From CAVVAY01 sp963746465 (GTDB lineage Bacteria > Actinomycetota > Actinomycetes > JACCUZ01), in assembly GCA_963746465.1 (NCBI GenBank), contig CAVVAY010000013.1, forward strand, positions 620,001-684,000: 64,000 bases of DNA, given 5' to 3'. Positions 60,081 through 64,000 of this stretch are shown one piece after another (position 1 is the stretch's first letter; each line of letters begins with the position of its first letter). The notes below the pieces were generated by a model that was not told the DNA's origin, searched no databases, and saw only the letters and a program-made list of their open reading frames with translations. The translations under genes were made by a program, and so were the position numbers.

Positions 60081-61352
60081 TCACCCCTCGTTGGCGCCCA
60101 GGGTCACCTTGATGTCCTGCTCGGAGCCGTCCCGGCGCACCGTGAGCGTAACCGTGTCGCCGGGTCGCTTGCTGCGGATCGCCACGATCAGCTCGGAGCT
60201 GCCCTCGACCGGCTTACCGTCCAACGCGACGATCACGTCGCCCGGCTGCATGCCGGCCTGCTCGGCCGGGCCGCCCGGCACCAGGGGCGGATGGCCACCC
60301 GTGGTGCCCTCAGCGATCCGGGCCCCCTCGCCGTCGTACCCGCCGTCCAGGCTGGCCCCGATCACCGGGAACTCAGCCGAGCCGTTGTCGAGCAGCTGCT
60401 CGACGGTGCGCCGCACCTGGTTGATCGGGATCGCGAAGCCGACGCCGATGTTCCCGCTCTCGCCGCCGAGGCCTCCCCCCACCGTCGCGATCGCGGAGTT
60501 GACCCCGATGACCTCGCCGGCCAGGTTGACCAGCGGGCCGCCCGAGTTGCCGGGGTTGATGGCCGCGTCGGTCTGGATCGCGTTGATGTAGGCGCTGTCG
60601 CTGGACCTCTGCTCACCGCCGGCGGTCACGGGCCGGTTCTTGGCGCTGACGATGCCGAGCGTGACGGTGCCGGACAGTCCCAGCGGGGAGCCGATGGCCA
60701 GCACCTGGTCGCCGACGGCGACGCTGTCGGAGTTGCCCAACGGCAGCGCGGGGAGATTCTTCGCATTGACCCGGAGGACCGCGAGGTCGTAGCTCGCGGA
60801 CTTGCCGAGCACCTTCCCGACCATCGAGCGGCCGTCGCTGAACGTCAGCTCCACGTCGCCCTGCGCGTCGGTGACGACGTGGTTGTTCGTCACGACGACG
60901 CCCGCGTCGTCGACGACGAAGCCCGACCCGGTGGCCTGCCCGTCCGAGGTCTCGACCTTGATCTGGACCACGCTGGGCAGCACTCGCGCGGCGACGCCGG
61001 GGATGCTGCCCTCGGGACGGTCGACGTCCCGGGCCGGCGCGGCACCCAGGCTGGCACCGTCGACGGTGCCCGAGTCGGAGTCCCGCTCGGCGAGCAGGAA
61101 GCCCGCGGAGCCGCCGACGACGCCGGCCACCAGGGCGATCGCCGCCGCCAGCGCGACCAGCAGGCCGGTGCGGCTGCGCGGTGGCTTCGGGTCGTTGCCG
61201 AGCGTGTCGGTGGGCGCCCAGACGTCGTGCACCGTGTCGTGCACCGTGTCGTCGGTCGGCGGGGCGTCCCAGACCTGGCGCTGGGAGCCGGTCCACCACG
61301 GCGTCGGTGCGCCCTCGCCGGGTCGGTCGCCCGGGCGGTTCTCGTCGGTCAT
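60081..61352 (-). CDS. htrA: HtrA/DegP-type membrane serine protease
   Basis: The 423-residue protein has a cytosolic N-terminal region, one membrane helix (about residues 62-88), a trypsin-like protease domain and a C-terminal PDZ domain. Catalytic His lies in TNNHVVTD, Asp in YDLAVLRV, Ser in NPGNSGGPLV. The PDZ region contains GMQPGDVIVALDGKP. It degrades or refolds envelope proteins under stress. ATG 61352 is used; the same-strand rseB-like gene ends 49 nt upstream. Fits Rv1223. Confidence 0.92.
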   Translation of the reverse strand: MTDENRPGDRPGEGAPTPWWTGSQRQVWDAPPTDDTVHDTVHDVWAPTDTLGNDPKPPRSRTGLLVALAAAIALVAGVVGGSAGFLLAERDSDSGTVDGASLGAAPARDVDRPEGSIPGVAARVLPSVVQIKVETSDGQATGSGFVVDDAGVVVTNNHVVTDAQGDVELTFSDGRSMVGKVLGKSASYDLAVLRVNAKNLPALPLGNSDSVAVGDQVLAIGSPLGLSGTVTLGIVSAKNRPVTAGGEQRSSDSAYINAIQTDAAINPGNSGGPLVNLAGEVIGVNSAIATVGGGLGGESGNIGVGFAIPINQVRRTVEQLLDNGSAEFPVIGASLDGGYDGEGARIAEGTTGGHPPLVPGGPAEQAGMQPGDVIVALDGKPVEGSSELIVAIRSKRPGDTVTLTVRRDGSEQDIKVTLGANEG

Positions 61353-61401
61353 GCTGCGGTGCTCCGGATGGTCGGCGGGACGGCTCGGTCTGCGACTGCC
61401 C

Positions 61402-62487
61402 TCAGGAGAACGGGTTGAACCAGGACGCGACCCGGTCCAGCCCTCGGCCGAGACGCCCGAGGGTGTCGCCGTCCGCAGCCGGATGGTGCGGCAGGGCCGC
61501 CACCACCTGGTCCACCGTACGCTCCGGGGCGTCGGCCACGACCGTGTAGACGGTCCTGCCGGAGGTCCAGACCACCCGCTTCGGGACCTCGCCACGCACC
61601 CAGATCTCGTGACCGTCGGTGACCTCCCGCCGGTGGTCGGCCAGGGCGGCCTCGTCCAGCCGCCCGCGCTGCTCGAACACCGAGACGGTCGCGATCCCGT
61701 CGCTGTAGCTGAGGTGGACGATGCTGCCGTCCTGCCCGCCGCGGCGGGCGTCGACCAGGGTGAGCGGCCCCGGCAGAACGGCCGGGCAGTGCCAGCCGCG
61801 GTCCCGCATCCGGCCAAGCGCGGCCGGGTCGATGCTGGCCGACCAGGCCCGGTCCCCTGACCCCACGGCCACGGTCCCCCGGCCGATCGAGATCTCGACG
61901 AAGGCGCTCGCCCGGGTGGTGCGGCCGTGCCGGTCGTACACCTCGCGGCGCAGCACCAGCCCGCTGTCCCGGTCGAGCCAGAACCGGGCGGCGTCCGGTG
62001 AGTCGGCGGCTGCGTCCGGGCGCCGGGCGGCGACGACGTCGACGGTCCGGCCGGCCACCTGGTCCTCGCCGACCACGCTGAGCGAGTAGTGCGACATCAG
62101 CACGCCGATGCCGCCGCCGGCGATCGACGGGGTGCCGGCGGCGGCCAGCGTCATGCTGCGGGCAGGGGCCGCCATGGTGGCGTCGGTGTGCGCCCGGGTG
62201 CCTTCGCCGGGCACGTGGTCGATGTCGACGACCTCGCTGGTGGTGCCGCGCGCGGTCCACGCGGAGACGAACTGGACGCCGCTGTACGGCGTGCTGGCCG
62301 GCGCGCTGCCGGCCCGGACCAGCAGCCGCCGGGCCGCGGGCTGCACCACCGGACGCGCACCGCCGGTGCTCGCCGACGGGTCGGCGGGCTGCCGCGGGGC
62401 CGTGTGGTTGGGCGCGACGACCAGCGCGACCACGGCCAGGGGTCCCAGGACCAGGACCGCCCCGGCGACGGGGACCAGCCGCTTCAC
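61402..62487 (-). CDS. MucB/RseB-like anti-sigma regulatory protein
   Basis: The 361-residue protein has an N-terminal membrane anchor (KRLVPVAGAVLVLGPLAVVA), then an outer-membrane-lipoprotein-carrier-like domain typical of RseB/MucB (PYSGVQFVSAW, SGLVLRREVYDRHGRTTRAS) and a C-terminal domain. It probably senses envelope stress and modulates the adjacent anti-sigma factor. GTG 62487 overlaps the rseA stop (GTGA). M. tuberculosis lacks this gene between rseA and htrA, so it is a local addition compared with that layout. Confidence 0.85.
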   Translation of the reverse strand: MKRLVPVAGAVLVLGPLAVVALVVAPNHTAPRQPADPSASTGGARPVVQPAARRLLVRAGSAPASTPYSGVQFVSAWTARGTTSEVVDIDHVPGEGTRAHTDATMAAPARSMTLAAAGTPSIAGGGIGVLMSHYSLSVVGEDQVAGRTVDVVAARRPDAAADSPDAARFWLDRDSGLVLRREVYDRHGRTTRASAFVEISIGRGTVAVGSGDRAWSASIDPAALGRMRDRGWHCPAVLPGPLTLVDARRGGQDGSIVHLSYSDGIATVSVFEQRGRLDEAALADHRREVTDGHEIWVRGEVPKRVVWTSGRTVYTVVADAPERTVDQVVAALPHHPAADGDTLGRLGRGLDRVASWFNPFS

Positions 62488-63068
62488 CGTCGCGGGACGG
62501 TCGGGTAGAACACGTCGCCGAAGGCTGCCGACATGCCCAGACCAGGCTCGCCGACGGTGATCCCGCTCATGGTGGCGGAGTGCTCGACGGACAGCTCCGC
62601 CGAGGGCGGCACGACGCTGCCGGCCGGCTGGCGCGGCGCGCCGGCGGCGAACGCCGTACCGAGCACCAGGCCGGCGACCGACAGGGCGCCGACCGCTGCG
62701 TAGCGGGCCCGGCGGGTGCGGCGCGCGGTGCGGGCGCCGTACGACGAGGGTCCGCGGGAGTCCCCGCGGTTGCTGCGCGGGCCGCGACCGGGTGGCGGCA
62801 GGACCGGGACCACGGGGCCCTGGGGCATCGTGCGCGAGCGCGGCGGCAGCGGAGGCCCCGGCAGCGCGAGGGCGGCCAGCGAGGCGAGCACCTGGTCGGG
62901 CGGCTCCGGGGCACGGGCCGAGGCCAGCGCCTCCTTGACGGCGCGCTCGGCGTCGAGCAGGTCGTGGCAGGGGCGGCAGTGCGCGACGTGGGCGAGCGCG
63001 CGGTCGCGGTCCTCGTGGCTGAGCTCGCCGTCGACCAGGGCCGAGAGGCGGTGTCCGAGGTGGCTCAC
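62484..63068 (-). CDS. rseA: Zinc-binding anti-sigma factor RseA
   Basis: The 194-residue protein has an N-terminal ZAS domain with HVAHCRPCHDLL (HxxxCxxC), a Pro/Arg-rich linker, a membrane helix at about residues 122-141 (YAAVGALSVAGLVLGTAFAA) and a short exterior tail. It holds SigE inactive until released. GTG 63068 overlaps the sigE stop, fixing the sigma:anti-sigma ratio. Corresponds to Rv1222. Confidence 0.92.
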   Translation of the reverse strand: MSHLGHRLSALVDGELSHEDRDRALAHVAHCRPCHDLLDAERAVKEALASARAPEPPDQVLASLAALALPGPPLPPRSRTMPQGPVVPVLPPPGRGPRSNRGDSRGPSSYGARTARRTRRARYAAVGALSVAGLVLGTAFAAGAPRQPAGSVVPPSAELSVEHSATMSGITVGEPGLGMSAAFGDVFYPTVPRR

Positions 63069-63715
63069 GGCGACACCTCGCCGCCGGGCTCGAACGCCTC
63101 GCGGCGGCCGGGAGCCCGGTGCTCGAGCGCGGTCCGCAGCTGGGCCCGGCCGCGGTGGATACGGCTGCGCACGGTGCCGAGCTTGATGCCCAGCGTGGCG
63201 GCGATCTCCTCGTAGGACAGGCCCTCGATGTCACAGAGCACCACGGCGGCCCGGAAGTCGGGCGGGAGGGCGTCCAGCGCGCGCTGCACGTCGTCGTCGA
63301 AGTGCTGCTCGTCGTAGACCTGGGCCGGACCGGGCTCGCGGCCGGGCAGCCGCTCGGCGGCGTCGTCGGCGAGGCCGTCGAAGCGGATGCGCTGCTTGCG
63401 CCGGACCCGGTCCAGGAACAGGTTCGTGGTGATGCGGTGCAGCCAGCCCTCGAACGTCCCGGGGGTGTAGCTGGACAGCGACCGGAAGACCCGGACGAAC
63501 ACGTCCTGGGTGAGGTCCTCGGCGTCGTGCGGGTTGCCGGTCAGCCGGTACGCCAACCGGTAGACCCGTGCCGAGTGGGTGCGCACCACCTCGTCCCAGG
63601 TGGGCGGGGTCCAGTCCGCGAGCGGCATGGCCTCGGCCGCGGGCACCGGGTCCGGGCGGGTCGGCTCGACCAAGACCCCACCTCCCCGGCTCAGAACGGC
63701 GGCTGCAGCACTCAT
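63065..63715 (-). CDS. sigE: ECF sigma factor SigE
   Basis: The 216-residue ECF sigma factor has region 2 (YRLAYRLTGNPHDAEDLTQD, FVRVFRSLSSYTPGTFEGWL) and region 4 (FRAAVVLCDIEGLSYEEIAA, LGTVRSRIHRGRAQLR). ATG 63715 is preferred because an upstream reading to 63847 is Gly/Arg-rich and crosses the promoter. Two SigE-type promoter motifs lie upstream. Corresponds to Rv1221, divergent from the O-methyltransferase as in M. tuberculosis. Confidence 0.93.
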   Translation of the reverse strand: MSAAAAVLSRGGGVLVEPTRPDPVPAAEAMPLADWTPPTWDEVVRTHSARVYRLAYRLTGNPHDAEDLTQDVFVRVFRSLSSYTPGTFEGWLHRITTNLFLDRVRRKQRIRFDGLADDAAERLPGREPGPAQVYDEQHFDDDVQRALDALPPDFRAAVVLCDIEGLSYEEIAATLGIKLGTVRSRIHRGRAQLRTALEHRAPGRREAFEPGGEVSP

Positions 63716-63739
63716 GGTGCCTTGATCCCCTCCTCCGAC

Positions 63740-63768
63740 CCAACCTGGGCCGTCGTGGACGTGTTCCC
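63740..63768 (-). promoter_or_regulatory. SigE-type promoter, proximal copy
   Basis: On the minus strand GGGAAC (63768-63763), an 18-nt spacer and GTTGG (63744-63740) match the SigE/ECF pattern GGAAC-N18-GTT. Its start point would fall about 20 nt before ATG 63715. Confidence 0.55.
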
Positions 63769-63770
63769 AG

Positions 63771-63800
63771 CCAACGCCGGGCACCGGCCCGCAGGTTCCC
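63771..63800 (-). promoter_or_regulatory. SigE-type promoter, distal copy
   Basis: On the minus strand GGGAAC (63800-63795) and CGTTGG (63776-63771) are separated so that GTT follows after 19 nt, also within ECF spacing. It is a second candidate for autoregulation of sigE. Confidence 0.55.
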
Positions 63801-63813
63801 GGCGTCCTCGCAC

Positions 63814-63819
63814 TAGGCT
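63814..63819 (+). promoter_or_regulatory. -10 element (TAGGCT) for the O-methyltransferase
   Basis: TAGGCT faces the O-methyltransferase frame 46 nt downstream and defines the divergent side of the sigE regulatory region. Confidence 0.35.
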
Positions 63820-63864
63820 CGCGCTCGCGCCGCGCCGTCCCACCCACCGTCCACGGAGGCCGTC

Positions 63865-64000
63865 ATCGCCGGGAACCTGCAGTCCAGCTGGACCTACGCG
63901 GAGGAGTTCGTCCCCGAGGACGACGTGCTGACCACCGCGCGCGCCAAGGGCGCTGAGCTGGGCTGCGTGCCCGTCCTGCCGGGCGCCGGCGCGGCGCTGT
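63865..64000 (+). CDS. O-methyltransferase (SAM-dependent, family 3), 5' part only
   Basis: The frame through the window edge reads AGNLQSSWTYAEEFVPEDDV then LTTARAKGAELGCVPVLPG, the N-terminus of the O-methyltransferase that is divergent from sigE (Rv1220c-like). No ATG, GTG or TTG lies in frame upstream. CGGAGG (63854-63859) precedes GTC/ATC at 63862/63865, so an unusual start or a base error must be assumed. The rest lies outside the window. Confidence 0.7.
   Translation, partial: MAGNLQSSWTYAEEFVPEDDVLTTARAKGAELGCVPVLPGAGAAL

Overview
This 64 kb window is chromosomal DNA from a very GC-rich actinobacterium (Actinomycetota). The signs are an adnA-adnB helicase-nuclease pair, moeZ, a DUF3107 protein, a sigE-rseA-htrA-tatB block, many GTG starts, overlapping stop/start pairs (TGATG, GTGA) and many genes with a -10-like hexamer 6-8 nt before the start codon (leaderless). 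The family is not proven; Nocardioidaceae-like is a reasonable guess. I see no rRNA, tRNA, CRISPR array, insertion sequence, integrase or phage module.

Layout. 0-16.7 kb (mostly minus strand): membrane proteins, nudC, an M20 dipeptidase, adnB and adnA, two M16 peptidase subunits, an alkyltransferase-like protein, a DUF5701 protein, a GNAT and moeZ. 16.8-19.5 kb: a C26 gamma-glutamyl hydrolase, then VOC, DNA methyltransferase and YjbR genes with overlapping ends, and an MBL hydrolase. 19.6-29.5 kb: a catabolic cluster with a GntR/HutC regulator, FAD-GcvT oxidoreductase, choline-kinase-like protein, APC permease, glutamine-synthetase-like ligase, aldehyde dehydrogenase and SDR. 29.5-37.2 kb: hydrolase, TetR, DUF3107, SAM methyltransferase, ferritin-like protein, DEAD-box helicase, Zn-ribbon protein and ParA-like ATPase. 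As I recall the M. tuberculosis order (Rv3199c nudC, Rv3201c/3202c adnBA, Rv3204, Rv3206c moeZ, Rv3208 TetR, Rv3208A, Rv3211 rhlE, Rv3213c), this is the same backbone with the catabolic cluster inserted. 37-46.6 kb: housekeeping and membrane genes plus MaoC and acyl-CoA dehydrogenase. 46.6-58 kb: GNAT, phosphoesterase, two-component system, PepSY protein, SDR, CitE-like lyase, EamA transporter, alpha/beta hydrolase, MgtE-N/CBS and DUF1003 genes. 58-64 kb: MarR, mrp, tatB, htrA, rseB-like, rseA, sigE and the start of an O-methyltransferase, matching the Rv1232c-Rv1220c block.

The most interesting biology is the 19.6-29.5 kb cluster. A perfect palindrome with the HutC-type core GTnTAnAC sits midway between two divergent leaderless promoters (FAD-GcvT oxidoreductase and kinase). 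A 14-nt copy lies upstream of the glutamine-synthetase-like gene. This argues for one regulon, controlled by the nearby GntR/HutC protein, for catabolism of an amine or amino alcohol through gamma-glutamyl intermediates. The substrate is unknown. A second regulatory finding is a tandem pair of SigE-type promoters upstream of sigE.

Sequence quality is a caveat. Nearly every gene from 47.4 to 51.8 kb, and several up to 57.7 kb, carries simple reading-frame breaks although both halves match one family. A pure run of 75 A lies at 56069-56143. These look more like sequencing or assembly defects than gene decay. One further frameshift lies near 12.42 kb.
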